Shown: positions 19,727 to 31,609, counted from the first letter of the stretch. The stretch: DNA of 64,000 bases from Cymbomonas tetramitiformis (GCA_001247695.2 LGRX02035108.1:1-64000), one strand, 5' to 3'. Numbers and translations are program-made. Notes: a model not told the origin generated them from the sequence alone.

Positions 19727-21390
19727 TTAAGGCGTCCTGACCTGCATGGAGGTCGTGGGAGGGCCTCTTCTCCCCGCGTGCCACAGCGATCTCGGGCCCC
19801 ATTTGGATTGAGTGGGGTGGAAGCCCAATTCCCAGGCGGTTGGTTCCTCCTCGTTGACTGCCTGGGGCTCCACCACCCTTTGGAATCCCAGGGCGTTGTG
19901 GACCTCTTGAAGAGGTACAAACTGAGACTTGAGGGCACGGTTCCTCGGGTTGTCCCAGAATTGCGCGTCGTTGGGCTTGTCGGCAAGCGCCTCGCAGATA
20001 TATGGGTATAGCATGAGCATGAAGGTCCGCATGCGCCCTTGAAACCTGGCTGGGACTTTCGCTTTTGCCTCCCTGAGGCTGCACGCACGGGTGCCCCCCT
20101 GTGCCACATAGAATCCCTCCTCCACGTAAGGGAGTAGGGGCAGCAACGTGGTTAGGCTAAGCGGAATTTCCTCCTGGTCTTTTACTGCGTAGACCTTCAT
20201 GCTCACGTCCCCCGTGTCTTTGTCTACTACCGTCCTGTGTCTGCCTTCGAGCGCACTCGGGAAGGGCTTTCGAACCGCAGTTGCCAGCTTGGAGATAACT
20301 CCGTGTTGGGTGTTGATCAAATCCGCCAGCAGTGGCCCAGATCCGGTGAGCAGGACTTGGTGTTCACGCAACGCCGCGAGTTGCCTGGCGGTGCAGCGCC
20401 TGTCGAGGTCCCCAGCCCTGACTGTGCCTTCCATCTGTCCCTGCCTGCGGTTGTAGTGGTACCTGACTAGCCCCCTTGTGGTGGCGCTGAGTTGGGAGGT
20501 CTGTTTAACGTGAAAGGCCTCACTTTCTCTGAACACCTCCCTCGGCCTCTCCCGAAGGTCCTCTCTGGTGGCCGTGGCCATCTGTAGGGCGCTCGCCACG
20601 CTTTGTGCGTATGTGGCCAGTAGCGGCGTGTGTCCCAGCCCGTAGGAGGTTTTCGGGAGTGCTGTGTAGCAGTTCGCGGTGCCTCTCGACAGTCCGTTAA
20701 GGAGCTTGTACGCCCCACCAATAATCGCGTCCAGGTCCCCGACTTCCTTGGTAGAAAAAATCCCTAGAGGGAGGGCATACCTAAGCTGCCCTATGACTGC
20801 GGAGCGGAGGACCTCCTCCTGCTGCCCGCTCGTCAACGGGGAGTGGAGGAGTGCTTGGATCCTTTCCCTTGCCTGCAGAATAGAGGCTTGTTTCTGTGCG
20901 GTCCAGTCCCCCGAGAGGGCGACTTGCATCCCAAGGTACTTGTAGGGAGTGTCCGGGTGAAGGTATGGGAGCCCATGCCTGCCTACAGTGGGGGTGTGCA
21001 TGGTGATATCTGCGTACGTCTCCTCCGGGATCGGGGAGCCCTTTTCGTCTGTTCCCGTGATCCCGCATTTAGCTTTGTTGACTCGGAGTCCACTCCAGTT
21101 GGAGTAGAGCTCCAGCTTCCTGACCTGCGTCGCCAACTGTACCGCCGATTCAGTGACTAGGGCAAGGTCATCAACATATGCCGCCGAAGAAGTGCGAATT
21201 TGTTTATCCGAGTCCGTGAGGCGGTGTAAGTACCCCTTGTTGCCCGCTTTAACCCCTCTTCCGGTAAGTCGATGTTGACATTATGGTGTTGCCCGCCTTT
21301 TCTTGAATAACTCTCGTGTCCGTAGTCCAATTCGAACTTTAAAGATACCCCCGGAAACGTCTCGGCGAGGCGCATCGCGCCGCACCGTGC
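19727..21390 (-). pseudogene. Reverse transcriptase, C-terminal half and linker
   Basis: The catalytic motif SSAAYVDDLALV lies at about 21150-21190, followed by the thumb-like region (LRVNKAKCGI, then YKYLGMQVAL), as in non-LTR reverse transcriptases. Upstream, ETFPGVSLKF and NVNIDLPEEG continue in another frame to about 21390, where similarity and GC content end. The N-terminal motifs, any endonuclease and ORF1 are missing. Downstream of the thumb the frame continues for 300 residues and shifts near 19800 towards the Ulp1-like domain. Confidence 0.72.
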
Positions 21391-21627
21391 ATAATATATT
21401 GTTGTAAACATGCACAAAGCGTTTCGGTGTCAAGTTACGAATTGCGATTGTTACATATGCTCAACATATTCCCAACTATAAACCCTAATCTTGACCCTAA
21501 TGTCGGTTCCATAAACCCTATGAAGTTCATATTCTAGGTCCACGGTCAAAACGCGGGTTGTTACATCATTAGGGCTTGTATAGCTTAAATGTAACGAATT
21601 TGTATGTGTCGGTTTTCATTTAAAGTG
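21391..21627. other. AT-rich spacer, no gene
   Basis: AT-rich DNA with repeated AACCCTA-like words (about 21480-21520) but no coding frame. Confidence 0.5.
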
Positions 21628-21835
21628 AAATGACTCCACTATATAGTGACTTCCCTCCACTATATAGTGGAGTGACTCCACTATATAGTGACTTCCCTCC
21701 ACTATATAGTGGAGTGACTCCACTATATAGTGACTTCCCTCCACTATATAGTGGAGGGAAGTCACTATATGGTGGAGTCATTTCACTATATATATATATA
21801 TATAGTGGAGTCACTCCACTATATAGTGAAACCCA
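21628..21835. repeat. Array of CCACTATATAGTGG palindromes, itself inverted
   Basis: Units of ACTCCACTATATAGTGACTTCC repeat about six times, then turn into the opposite orientation near 21750. Every unit holds the self-complementary CACTATATAGTG, and the array is bounded by GTGAAATGACTCC and its complement. Confidence 0.85.
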
Positions 21836-22040
21836 CTAGGTTTTGTACAAAATCCACTAGCAAATGTACAGTGCCCCGTTATGCGTAAGAGGTGGTCATA
21901 TCTCCTGTCCGCATTTGTAGTGCTCATTGTGAATGTTGCATTTCACGCCGCCCTTATCTTTAAATCAAGACGGCTATCATTACCAATGCAGTTTTATGTA
22001 TACTCACGATAATCAACGATATAGACTACGGCATGAACAC

Positions 22041-23156
22041 TCAGTTGGGCGAGGGGGGGAGGTGTATAACCCCACCTGCGCAATCGACATGTTGGTCACC
22101 ATCTTCGTTATAATGACCACAAAGATTATTCCAGCCATCGGTGATGTTGTCCTCGCTGAGATCAGACCGATTATCTATCAGCCAGTCCTCATACAACTCC
22201 AACTCCGGTGGCACGAATCCATCGTCGCCAACAGTATGCAACTCGCGGTCACATTTTGATGCTTGGGCTCCACCAAAAGGCGCACTCAATGCGTGTGTGC
22301 GACAATGCGGAATGGTCCGAGAATTTAGAGAATGATGTTTGTAGAATTGAGACGTGAACATCTCGCGTACTACGTCCATTTGAGTGGTAAGAAACTGAGT
22401 TATGGTTGTAATATCTGGAATACTATGGAACACCGAGGCAATATGTGCAAGCAGATTGCTTATTCCTTTGAATGTTTGTGTGCCGCAGTGATAGCACCGC
22501 CCACAAGCACATTCGGTTTCGAAATTGGCATCCTCAATGTTATCAGGCCATTGTGCATAGAAAAAGCTTTTGCCGACCATGTCCGATTCTGATATATTAT
22601 ATGGAGAGCTCCTTGCAGACTCCTTGTAGGCGACATACAACTTTGCTCGTATATCCTTCCTTACACCTCGTGTTTTATGGTGAGAAGAGGCATCAAGGAT
22701 ATACATGCTCTGATCTGACGTGATGAAGTCAACAAAGTGTGTCAATGTGTGACGGGTGAACCGTTGACACGCGCGTTGTTCGACACGGACCTCCTCGCCA
22801 GCAAATGATTTCCTCCCGTGCAATACAGCGTTTTGGATGGCAGATTTATCTACTCTCACGTCCATCAATGCAACCACTCGATCACGTGGGACTGTCTCAA
22901 GTGTATACTCAGCCGTGGACGGTGATTGTGAGCATTCTCCACTTTGATCACGATGACAGCCCCATCGTTGATAACCTCGTGGACGGTGCACAACGCATAC
23001 TTTCGGTGTCGTCCTCTGATCACTTTGATTCATCACCTTAAGCACAAAGCATACATAATGTGTCAACATTTGATTATGTTGGTATCAAATTATATCGGTG
23101 GTTGTGCCGATGCGTGTCAGACAATACATACATACATACATACATACATACATACA

Positions 23157-23188
<32 letters not shown>

Positions 23189-23236
23189 CATATTCATATA
23201 CATATACACATACATATACATATGTATATACATACA

Positions 23237-23272
<36 letters not shown>

Positions 23273-24676
23273 TGATTAATATGTATGGAGACACCATAAC
23301 TAGGATACTAAAATGGTTGCTAGAATGTTGTTGACATGGGACATAATTGTATGTGATGATGGATCCTTGCACTCCTACATGACAAGAAGACAACATACAA
23401 GTAAGTTACCAACCTGGCTCAAGATGTGCATGGTGTGTTAGCTTAGCTGATAATTGAGCATACGTCACATCCATATTTGGTAATGCGGCCACTAATATTG
23501 ATAAGAGCTGACGTGCAATGCTCCGCTGACCCAATTGTGTGTGCGTTATGATAGAGTTTGCAAGCTCAGTGACCACAGGGTGGTCTAGTGCGTCGTTGGT
23601 AACCGAGGACGTCAAGATCTCTTTAAAAACAGCACTTCTCTCCGACAACAACTTGAGAGCGCCATCTGGATCAGATATGCCAGCTTTGAGTTTACGCAGA
23701 AGGCCAAAAACTAAAAGCTCGCTGATGCGGATAAGCCTGCGTTGAGACTGATACTCCATGCACGAAACATCACTAGCCTTTGCACCGACCGAGGACATCG
23801 ATGAAACTTTTGAAAGCTCTTTCATCTCGTCGTGATTGAGCAGCTGCATTCCCAACTGTTGAATGTCAAGTTTGGTTGTGCCACAGAGAATATCGTTAAC
23901 CAATTGTACACCATGTAACTGAGCGTCGATGATTTGTTGTTGCAATAGTTTGATCTGCTCCTCGGCTGTACAACAATGCAACACCACCACGCGTGCCACA
24001 TTCATATTAACACGCAAACACACGATGTATATAGTGTACGCGTACTATTCATCATTAGTGGCACAAAATGGATCGGATGGGCAGCGCACACAACATGAGC
24101 ATATATGTACAACACATGTTGCAATACGACTAGTATGAAGTGCCGATATAATGGATTGCGCCACCCAAAAAAGAATACATCACACCATCATCAGCGCGCG
24201 CGCGCGCACACACACACACATACTGAGATGGCCATCCACACTTGATACTAGACATAATAACTTTATGTTGGTAAAGAAAGGATGTGCGCACCGCCAGCTA
24301 AACGCGAGTCTAATGTTGTGCGCCGTCTCTTTGTTGTCCACTTTAACGGGGCTTCGACTTTACCAACTTCTCTACCATTCTCAACAACGGTCTCAGCTGA
24401 TGATGCGCGTCTCGCGGCATTGGCAGTAGTAGCTTTATTGTTTGATGCGGTCGAAGCGGAAGCGATCGCATCCTGCCCCCTCTGGTCACGCAACGTTGGC
24501 GCCTCGGGTTGAATGAGCGAGGTTGGCGCCCCACGAGGAAGCCGCCATTCGCTATACGCTTCTTGCTGGGCCAACAAGTGTGCGTTGCTGCATCCTGCGA
24601 GCTTAGAGGTGCAACGTGAACATCTATCACTTATCGCAAAATTCAAGACCGTGCACGCCTTTCTGCTTGTCGGCAT
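22041..24676 (-). CDS. Unrecognised multi-exon gene
   Basis: Three minus-strand segments look coding. The first, from an ATG at 24676 to about 24280, has Cys/His residues ([15 protein letters not shown]) and a basic end ([10 protein letters not shown]). The second, about 23970-23408, is a helical segment beginning [11 protein letters not shown] after a possible acceptor (TTGTACAG). The third, about 23036-22041, has [13 protein letters not shown], a [10 protein letters not shown] strand, a [10 protein letters not shown] zinc-type cluster and an acidic C terminus. The intron between the last two would contain a tetranucleotide repeat. Splice phases do not join cleanly with the sites I can see, so the model is approximate. 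I do not recognise the family. Confidence 0.4.
23125..23275. repeat. (TACA)n microsatellite
   Basis: About 150 bp of TACA repeats interrupted by TATACATATTCATA. It lies in the putative intron of the preceding gene. Confidence 0.95.
24193..24222. repeat. (CG)n(CA)n microsatellite
   Basis: Alternating GCGCGCGC followed directly by CACACACA, a potential Z-DNA former. Confidence 0.9.
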
Positions 24677-25222
24677 ACTATTCGCAAGTAGGCTCGTCAG
24701 CACGGTACCAAATAGGACGCATACTGCGAATGGTGAAATATGCGTTTGCAGCATCAACGTTCGGCTTTGCGACGAAATAAATTTCAAACGTCTCGCAAGC
24801 TGCTCGCAAAAGCATTTGTAAACTTCGCAAAGTAAAGCCGTGCACAGCGCTTCGAATTGAAATACTCGCCTTAGCATTACCTTAACAGTGTGCACTGCGC
24901 TAGTTTGCCCGCCAAAGTGATTTTATTTTTCGTATTATTATTCTTGAACTTGGGGGCGGTCTGAATGTTCCATTTGATCCATCCAATATCAAGCACAACC
25001 GGGTGGGGGGCGTTTACCTATTAATTTACGGCGTTATACCCCCATTATAACCTCCAGCATATCTGAGTCGTGGAAGTGGTCATATGTCGCTGCCTCCACC
25101 GTCATCCAATACCTGCAGGCCTCCCTGCTGTCCCGGTCCGGCAATGGTTGAGCGAGGGTGATATATTCCCCCACCCCCCCTCTCTGATGGGGGAGAGGGA
25201 ACAGGGAAAACCTCCATGGCGG

Positions 25223-26327
25223 TCAGCGTCCGTAGTTCCCGCTTCGCTGCCGAGAGGACCTGCTCCGCCCTGTCTGCAGAGTGCCAGTGTCGGCCCTCTG
25301 GCGGCCTGGCAACCAGCTCCAGTTCCCACTCTTGGAACTTGGTGATGTCAGCGGTGGAAGAGTATCTGCGTACCGTAACGGGGTGCCCAAGAACTCGTAA
25401 GGGAGCCCTAGCCGCAGTGCCCTATCTGCCTCGTCCGTTCTTGAGAAGACGACGATGGCGACGTCCAGCGCGGCCGCCCTGGCTTCCTCCCAGTGTGGCC
25501 TGCCCTTGCCGATGTAAACAATGTTACGGGCTCCCCCCTCAAGCACCACTCCCGCCGAGATGCTGTTGGCAACTTCCGCTACGCCCTGGCCCACCAGCCC
25601 GATGGACTGCAGGATGACCGTGCGGTCTGCCGGGAGCGAGTCCCGGTCTTGCTTCATAGGACACCTGTGCACGTCCCTGGCAACGCTGGCTTTGGGGGTG
25701 CCCACCGCCTCGTGCTTCCAGCGGTCTGCGTTGCCCCACGGGGGTGGCGCCAGAGGTACCGCCGGGGCACACCTCTCGTCCACCAGAGCGATGGCCGCGT
25801 GGAGCGGGTCTGTGAAGGTCGCCCTCAAGATGCCCTGCCACGGGGACGTGACGATGACGTCCCCCTTGGCAGGGCAGCGGCCTGTGTTCCAGAGTCGCTC
25901 CTGGAGCTCTGACAGGGGCAGCTGTTGGAACCTTCTGGTGTCCCCGTCACCTGTGTGAACCAGGCAGTTGTAATCCACAGCCGGGGGCACAGTCATGTTC
26001 CACAGGGTGTCGTACTGTCCCCCTGGCGCGCCTCCCGTGCCGAATATCGTGTGTAGCGGTTCCCCTGCCGGGTGTTCAAAAAGGTCCTGCGCTGTCAGGG
26101 CCCCCGCGGCGGTGGTCTGCCCTGGGTGCACCTGTCCCTGTAGTTTTTCCCCGGCGTCCGCGAGATGAGCCCAGAGCAGCCCTGCCTTAAGCAGCACCGG
26201 GGCCTGTGAGATGTACTCAACCACTTCCGCTGTCAGCGGGAACCGCCCCGTGGGCAGGGGCGCTGCTGGATGGGAAATGTTCCTGTGGTGGTGCGGTGTC
26301 TTGCCCCGAAGCCAGCCGCGGGTCCCG
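25223..26327 (-). pseudogene. Retroelement ORF piece, proximal to the CACTA insertion
   Basis: The frame is open from the insertion border at 26327 to 25223. It includes VVEYISQAPVLL, DVIVTSPWQGIL, VLEGGARNIVYIGKG and DVAIVVFSRTDEADRALRLG. The composition is that of real protein, but I recognise no domain. The insertion of the CACTA-like element interrupts it between codons, and the frame on the far side stays open for at least 40 codons after the 3-bp duplication is removed. Confidence 0.45.
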
Positions 26328-26343
26328 CACTCACAGAAAAATA

Positions 26344-26710
26344 AGGCCTCAGTTCACACTCAATTGAGTGTGAACTGAGGGCAAACTGAGGGTAAACTGA
26401 GTGCGAATCGAGGGTGATCTGAGTGCGATCTGAGTGCGAACTGAGTGCGAACTGAGTGCAGACTGAGTGCGAACTGAGGTGATCTGAGAGTGCGAACTGA
26501 GGGTGATCTGAGTGCGAACTGAGGGTGATCTGAGTGCGAACTGAGGGTGATCTGAGTGCGAACTGAGGGTGATCTGAGTGCGAACTGAGGATGATCTGAG
26601 TGCGAACTGAGCGACTCAGTTCATACTCAGCTTATACTCAGTTCATACTCAGCTTATACTCAGTTCATACTCAGCTTATACTCAGTTCATACTCAGCTTA
26701 TACTCAGCTT
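26344..26710. repeat. Left subterminal array of the CACTA-like element
   Basis: Repeats of GAGTGCGAACTGAGGGTGATCT, then GTTCATACTCAGCTTATACTC. The mirror array is at about 29385-29745. Confidence 0.85.
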
Positions 26711-27613
26711 ATTACACTGCATGAATTCGCGTATTCCCAATTCGCGAATTCCCAATTCGCGAATTCCTACATAATGAATACATATTTGTATATATGCATA
26801 TATATATCTCACATATTTGGCGAAATAAATACTAACCGTTGAGAAACCGCTACTACTAACCGTTTGAGTCAACAATGTTTTTAGTTGGTATGTTCGGATA
26901 AATCTTTGACCAGTCAACGTCTTATCAACTGATATTAACGTTGCGCCCACGCAAGAACCGACCACAAAAGCTGATGATTCATACTGCATTATTTCCTAGC
27001 CGTGTTATTCTTGCACAGCAAACCAAATGAAGTTTCAGATGCAGTGATACATAATAACTATACCGCATGCATGCGAGCATGCAATGGATGGGTAGACAGA
27101 CACCTAGGCACAAGGAATCGCACAACGCAAGGGAACACAATTCAGGCACACGTTGACAATATATATTTCTAATATTACACCTTTTAAAATATTACTCGAA
27201 ATGGTTTTGTGTTTTCTATTCTAGTGCTATTCTTTTGTTTTTGGCCAACCCTAATTGGCAGTATCACATTCATCAACCTGACAGCAACACTATCTATACG
27301 CATGCGACCTCAGCGACATGAGTACATCTCCAGCGGCATCAACGCAGTTGCTCGTTCCAGCGACATCTGCAGTTGCGCAACCCCGACCTAGTTAGCACAA
27401 AATGACATGCAGAACAGAAACGGACCTTATCATGGAAGGCAGCGATAACGCACACACATATAACAATATGAACAAACTCACCTGCGTGCATGGAAGCAGT
27501 GATGCTCTTGGTCGCTCCCACATGCGCGCTGCAGCCGAAATACACACTGCGTTGTTAGTATAAAAGGCATAAGGAATTATGCAACAGTATCACAGGAAAC
27601 TCAAAAACTCAGC

Positions 27614-27680
27614 GGGGTGAGTTGGCTTCGAACCAACAACTCACAGCCCGTTGGGCTGGAGAGATGCGCACTATCACCCC
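27614..27680 (-). tRNA. tRNA-like sequence, shortened D arm
   Basis: GGGGTGA pairs with TCACCCC (7-bp acceptor). A T arm GTTGG-TTCGAAG-CCAAC carries a perfect B box, and CAGC/GCTG forms an anticodon-type stem with AAC (Val) in the loop. The D-arm region is about five bases too short, and U33 is replaced by C. It is probably a tRNA-derived promoter or a decayed tRNA, not a working gene. Confidence 0.4.
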
Positions 27681-27839
27681 CTTCTAGGCATGCAATAAAC
27701 AACATGTGGACGCATGCATGCGAGCAAGCGCAACAAAACAGACACTCATACACACTACGAAAACCCTCACCGACAATAAAATGCGAGCTACTCGTGCAAA
27801 ATATAATCACAACATGAACAGCAACGAAAAATACAAGCA

Positions 27840-28260
27840 GACCAGTGCAGCATACTGCTTTGGGCTGGTCAGCGGTTGTCTTTGTGATGGCGGCTCGGAG
27901 TGGCTTCTATCTTCTATCTACACGTGAAGAGCTACAGCACCATGACACTGCATCTACAGGCTGCGAGCGATGAATTCTGGAATTCTGGATCGATCTTCGT
28001 GCCAGTAGCCTGTGCCAAGCTGCCGACCCATTTTTATTCGATCGGTATATTTGTTTTCATCTGACGGCTGACACTCCAGTGATAGACGATATCTAAATAT
28101 CGAATCGAAATATCATTCGACCATCACCAACCGCGGCCTGTAGCGAGTAGCCGTTCACGTGTAGATAGACACAAGATAGAAGTGAAGATAACATCTTCCA
28201 GACCATGAGAGGCTGTCACAAAAGTTATCTATCCCAGGCCGCCAACCGCAGCAGAGCAGT
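27840..28260. other. Unpaired centre of the CACTA-like palindrome
   Basis: This is the only part without a clear inverted partner on the other arm, although CTATCTACACGTGAA at about 27910 and its complement at about 28155 form one more nested pair. No ORF of note. Confidence 0.5.
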
Positions 28261-28433
28261 GTGAAGCACTGACCTGCTTATAGTGCTTTTTGTAGCCTTT
28301 CATTTTTGTCATTATCTGTTGCACGGGTAGCTCGTTTGCGAGGGTTGAGTGTTATTTGCGAGGGTATTATTTGCTGTGCTGGCTCGCATGCGTGCGTCTG
28401 CATGTTGCTTATTCTTTGTATATCTAGTGGAAA

Positions 28434-28502
28434 GGGGTGATATGTGTTGCATCTCGCCAGACCACCGGTCTAGGAGTTGTTGGTTCAAAGCCAACTCACC
28501 CC
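28434..28502 (+). tRNA. Second tRNA-like sequence, mirror of the first
   Basis: It has the same acceptor (GGGGTGA/TCACCCC) and T arm, but a diverged anticodon region (AGACCACCGGTCT) and TTCAAAG in the T loop. It faces the other copy across the centre of the CACTA-like palindrome. Confidence 0.4.
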
Positions 28503-29384
28503 GCTGAGATTTTGAGTTTCTTGTTTTATATGATGTGATGATGTGTATTTATTTTGTGCTAACAACGCCGTATGTATTTCGGCTGCAGCGCGCATGTGGG
28601 AGCGACCAAGAGCATCACTGCTTCCATGCACGCAGGTGAGTTTGTTCATATTGTTATATGTGTGTGCGTTGTCGCTGCCTTCCATGATAAGGTCCGTTTC
28701 TGTTCTGCATATCATTTTGTGCTAACTAGGTCGGGGTTGCGCAACTGCAGATGTCGCTGGAACGAGCAACTGCGTTGATGCCGCTGGAGATGTTCTCATG
28801 TCGCTGAGGTCGCATGCGTATAGATAGTGTTGCTGTCAGGTTGATGAATGTGATACTGCCAACTAGGGTTGGCCAAAAACAAAAGAATAGCACTAGAATA
28901 GAAAACACAAAACCATTTCGAGTAATATTTTAAAAGGTGTATTAGAAATATATATTGTCAACGTGTGCCTGAATTGTGTTCCCTTGCGTTGTGCGATTCC
29001 TTGTGCCTAGGTGTCTGTCTACCCATCCATTGCATGCTCGCATGCATGCGGTATAGTTATTATGTATCACTGCATCTGAAACTTCATTTGGTTTGCTGTG
29101 CAAGAATAACACGGCTAGGAAATAATGCAGTATGAATCATCAGCTTTTGTGGTCGGTTCTTGCGTGGGCGCAACGTTAATATCAGTTGATAAGACGTTGA
29201 CTGGTCAAAGATTTATCCGAACATACCAACTAAAAACATTGTTGACTCAAACGGTTAGTAGTAGCGGTTTCTCAACGGTTAGTATTTATTTCGCCAAATA
29301 TGTGAGATATATATATGCATATATACAAATATGTATTCATTATGTAGGAATTCGCGAATTGGGAATACGCGAATTCATGCAGTG

Positions 29385-29745
29385 TAATAAGCTGAGTATG
29401 AACTGAGTATAAGCTGAGTATGAACTGAGTATAAGCTGAGTATGAACTGAGTATAAGCTGAGTATGAACTGAGTCGCTCAGTTCGCACTCAGATCACCTC
29501 AGTTCGCACTCAGATCACCCTCAGTTCGCACTCAGATCACCCTCAGTTCGCACTCAGATCACCCTCAGTTCGCACTCAGATCACACCCTCAGTTCGCACT
29601 CAGATCACCCTCAGTTCGCACTCAGTTCGCACTCAGTTCGCACTCAGTTCGCACTCAGATCGCACTCAGATCACCCTCAATTCGCACTCAGTTTACCCTC
29701 AGTTTGCCCTCAGTTCACACTCAATTGAGTGTGAACTGAGGCCTT
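29385..29745. repeat. Right subterminal array of the CACTA-like element
   Basis: Complementary to the left array, with slightly different copy number (the left array has extra GATCTGAG units). Confidence 0.85.
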
Positions 29746-30553
29746 ATTTTTCTGTGAGTGCCGTTTCGCGAGGCCCGTTTCGACCTCCATTTCCTGTGGG
29801 TTGTGGTGGTAGTATGCTTCCCCACCCCCGTCCTCAAGCGTCTGGGCGACTGTTTCCCGCCTCGATGTCCCCTTCCAGGGGAGAGGCTCATAGCCCCTAG
29901 AGAAGGTGCGGAACCTCAACAGGGATGCCCCGTCAGTCAAAGTCTTTCTCGTGAGGAGCTCCCTGTCCGGGACTCTTGGGACCACTTCCTTTCCAGTGAA
30001 CAGTTCGTCCAAAATGACCTGTCGTCCCGAAATGCACGGCACCCTAACTACGGTGTTATTCCAGGGGGGGATGTATTCTACTGTCGCGTAGGTTCACCTG
30101 TCTCTCCCCCGTTCTTGGTGCCATGGGCCCTGGCTCGTCAGCATCTTGTCCGTCGATTGCTGGAGTTTCTTACTTCCACAGCAGACGCCATTGTGTGAGT
30201 GCTGGGATTTTGACCAGCCGAAGAGAGGAGGTGTTTTCGAATTTGAAACGTCCAGTTTGCGAGTCTCGCTGTATGTGCGCCGTGTGTAGAGGAGTGTCGC
30301 CTCCTGTCGTGTCTGTTCGTGTGGTGACCGACACCCCTGCTGTCACTCCCTGGTTCGCGAAGGGAGTATTGTGAGCCTGGGGCTCGGATCGGAGGGTCAG
30401 GTTCGGCATCGCAGACAACGCGGGTAGAATCCACGGTATCTCCTCGCCCTGTATGTGTTGTTCGGCACGGCAGTTTACCGAATCCGCGGTTAGGGTGTCG
30501 GGAATTTGAAACCCGCACTTCCGTATTACCCGGGTCCCTGGGTTTGCGGGCCG

Positions 30554-31609
30554 TTAGTGGTGCCCCCTTCTTGTGGGGTGAAGGCCTTGCCCGGCAGAGG
30601 CGGGTCCCGTCCCCACGTGCTGTGTGCTGGCGGGGGTGTCCGGGGCCCCATCTTCCCCGGCCGTTGCCCCCTGATTGTGGTCGCCCTCGGCGGTATTGTC
30701 GATTTCGCTGGTTTCATAGATTCGAGTGGTACCGGCGTGTTCTGCGTTACGCGTTACACCCGCGTACCCCTTGCCCGCGCCTGTTAAATCGTTGAATTGG
30801 GCGACATGCTCGCGCAAGGAGTGTTGCGTACAATTTGGTAATACATCCCGCAGATACCTCGCTATAGAGTTCATTTTTCTAAGACCCTGCATTTTTTCGC
30901 GGGGCTCCTGGAGGAATTCGTTAAAATTCGGAAGTTGCCAGTTCGGTCCGGGGGCTCCCCCTCCGCCTCCCCGCGGGCCGTAAAACCCTCTTGTGACTTT
31001 TAGTCGCGAGACATCCGTCACGGCGTCCCCCAGTGGTACCCCAGCGCCCTTTTTGCGCAGGGAGGAGTTAGAGTTCGCCCAGATTTTTGACAGTTTTTTA
31101 TGCTTCTGAACCGTACTTGTAACCAGCGTGTCCGCTGTAGTGGCCCGAATTACTTGAGTCCCTGTGTCCCTGACGGTATCATCTTTTTCACTCAGACCCC
31201 GCGGTTGGGTAACCCCAGACCGTGCTCTGGCAGGTGATATACTCATGTACCGGTCCTGCATGTCTGCTGCGCCGCCTGCTTGGGTGACACGCCCGTGTAG
31301 GCAGCTTTGCGTCCACCTGGGCAGTGCGCATATCAAACATCCCATCGAGGTGGGTCGTTGAACTAGGTCTCTTGATTCAACGCATCGCTCCCGGGGGGAT
31401 TCATTAACTGTCGAACAATGCCAGTTTGGCCCGGGGCACTCCCCGCCGGCCCCTTGTGGGTCGCACAGCCCCTCTGCGACGTCAAGCCGTCCGTCGCCTG
31501 CGACGTTGCCTTTCGGGGCCTTCCCACCTCCCCGTGCTGGCAGGGTGAGTTTGGAGGTCACCACGCCTCTCAACACGCCGTCGAACTGCCGGGTGGAGTT
31601 TGTGCTCAT
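30554..31609 (-). CDS. Retroelement ORF with an internal duplicated domain
   Basis: This 351-codon frame holds two related blocks: EGLCDPQGAGGECPGPNWHC followed by about 50 residues, and RGFYGPRGGGGGAPGPNWQL followed by a similar stretch (both end near a Leu-rich HGRVTQ or REHVAQ segment). The repeat suggests tandem duplication of a gag-like or nucleic-acid-binding unit. The rest is low in hydrophobics and rich in Gly, Ala and Thr. No enzyme motif. The start codon is not certain. Confidence 0.45.
   Translation of the reverse strand: MSTNSTRQFDGVLRGVVTSKLTLPARGGGKAPKGNVAGDGRLDVAEGLCDPQGAGGECPGPNWHCSTVNESPRERCVESRDLVQRPTSMGCLICALPRWTQSCLHGRVTQAGGAADMQDRYMSISPARARSGVTQPRGLSEKDDTVRDTGTQVIRATTADTLVTSTVQKHKKLSKIWANSNSSLRKKGAGVPLGDAVTDVSRLKVTRGFYGPRGGGGGAPGPNWQLPNFNEFLQEPREKMQGLRKMNSIARYLRDVLPNCTQHSLREHVAQFNDLTGAGKGYAGVTRNAEHAGTTRIYETSEIDNTAEGDHNQGATAGEDGAPDTPASTQHVGTGPASAGQGLHPTRRGHH

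Larger units (their letters stand above)
15135..21390 (-). mobile_element. 5'-truncated non-LTR retrotransposon with extra enzyme domains
   Basis: Read on the minus strand from 21390: the C-terminal half of reverse transcriptase, a linker, a Ulp1-like protease, a long ORF with a PCIF1-like methyltransferase domain, and a second Ulp1-like protease. It is GC-rich and uses a different composition from the AT-rich DNA beyond 21400. Several frame changes show decay. The reverse transcriptase lacks its N-terminal motifs, as expected for 5' truncation. The whole could be one element, or two related ones joined. No poly-A tail or target duplication was resolved. Confidence 0.7.
26328..29760. mobile_element. 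CACTA-like palindromic element, 3433 bp
   Basis: The ends are CACTCACAGAAAAATAAGG and its complement, flanked by a 3-bp duplication CCG (26325-26327 and 29761-29763). Next comes a perfect 20-bp palindrome (CTCAATTGAG core) and then long subterminal arrays of CTGAGTGCGAACTGAGGGTG words. CACT ends, a 3-bp duplication and subterminal repeat arrays are the hallmarks of the CACTA/EnSpm superfamily. Unusually, the whole interior is also inverted: about 26340-27560 pairs with 28570-29750, leaving a centre of about 1 kb. There is no transposase, so it is non-autonomous. Confidence 0.8.

Noticed and set aside
21628..21835. CRISPR-like array
   Set aside because: Units are contiguous palindromes without unique spacers, in a eukaryotic setting with no cas genes.
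23060..23396. ORFs of YIHT or MYVC repeats
   Set aside because: Translation of the TACA microsatellite; not genes.
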